This document shows, piece after piece, positions 5,438-5,625 of a stretch of DNA of 5,625 nt. Position 1 is the first letter of the stretch, and each line of letters opens with the position of its first letter. The notes under the pieces are model-generated. The model searched no databases, was not told the origin of the DNA, and worked only from the letters and a program-made list of their open reading frames with translations. Source of the stretch: DRVP01 sp964604045 (GTDB lineage: Archaea; Thermoproteota; Bathyarchaeia; Bathyarchaeales; Bathycorpusculaceae); the NCBI GenBank assembly GCA_964604045.1, contig CAZRXM010000055.1, positions 1-5,625 on the forward strand. Reading direction: 5' to 3'. A program made the translations under genes and the position numbers.

Positions 5438-5625
5438 TCACTCAAAAACTGCGACGATCTCCCCTTTAATTACGGCCTTCCCTCCCGAAGGCTCCGCTAG
5501 TTCAGTTCCACAAACGTTACAATAAACCCTGTTAACAGCGTGGCTGAAAACCATCTGCTCATTACCACATTTTAAACATTTAACTCTAAGAAAACGGCTT
5601 TTAGGCCTTGGGATAAGCTTCTCCC
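5438..5625 (-). CDS. rps27e: Small-subunit ribosomal protein S27e (5' end outside window)
   Basis: This is archaeal/eukaryotic ribosomal protein eS27, a small zinc-ribbon protein of the 30S subunit. The 61 visible residues begin with EKLIPRPKSRFLRVKC and run to the TGA at 5438-5440. The zinc ribbon is visible as CLKCG and CNVCG, cysteines 16, 19, 35 and 38 of the fragment, followed by the typical AEPSGGKA and a hydrophobic C-terminal strand. Homologs are about 62-66 residues, so only a few N-terminal residues lie beyond the window edge. It is the first visible gene of the minus-strand operon. In many archaea L44e lies just upstream, which would be outside this window; the promoter is therefore not visible. 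Confidence 0.95.
   Translation of the reverse strand, partial: EKLIPRPKSRFLRVKCLKCGNEQMVFSHAVNRVYCNVCGTELAEPSGGKAVIKGEIVAVFE

Noticed and set aside
1..5625. Undescribed system such as defence, mobile or CRISPR elements
   Set aside because: Apart from the decayed epimerase and the 16-residue tail, every gene is a conserved informational or proteostasis gene in a familiar arrangement. I saw no repeat array, transposase, attachment site or unexplained coding stretch.

Overview
The window looks like archaeal chromosomal DNA. A GINS subunit of Psf2/Psf3 type sits directly upstream of an MCM helicase, and a translation/RNP/proteasome gene string (S27e, aIF2-alpha, Nop10, PAC2) lies on the other strand. 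Short leaders, TATA-like promoter elements, strong Shine-Dalgarno sites and frequent TTG/GTG starts all fit archaea. The GINS23-MCM pairing is best known from Sulfolobales and so points to the TACK side, for example a Bathyarchaeia-like lineage, but that placement is inference. A run of exactly 100 N shows that this is a scaffold from a draft or metagenome assembly.

Layout, left to right. Bases 1-51 are the tail of an unidentified plus-strand gene. Bases 52-176 are intergenic and carry TTTAAA-type and TATA-like elements. Bases 177-764 encode GINS (Gins23 type), and 757-2790 encode MCM, whose preferred TTG start overlaps the end of GINS. Together these two genes supply two parts of the archaeal replicative helicase (CMG-like) complex. 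Bases 2802-2901 are the assembly gap.

Bases 2902-3689 are the remains of a plus-strand UDP-GlcNAc 2-epimerase gene (wecB type). It has one nonsense codon and five reconstructable frameshifts, every one explained by loss of a single base. Its 5' part lies in the gap or is lost. It converges on the minus-strand operon with only 8 bases between the stop codons.

Bases 3698-5625 are a tightly packed minus-strand operon, read from right to left: ribosomal protein S27e (5' end outside the window), aIF2-alpha, Nop10 (55 residues, GTG start) and a PAC2-family proteasome-assembly-chaperone-like protein. The genes touch or overlap. This is a known conserved archaeal cluster linking ribosome function, translation initiation, H/ACA-guided pseudouridylation and probably proteasome assembly.

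I see no mobile element, CRISPR array, tRNA, rRNA or convincing undescribed system. The points most worth checking are the all-deletion decay of the epimerase next to the gap, the unproven synteny across the gap, the start codons of the overlapping genes, and the C-terminal tail of the PAC2 protein.
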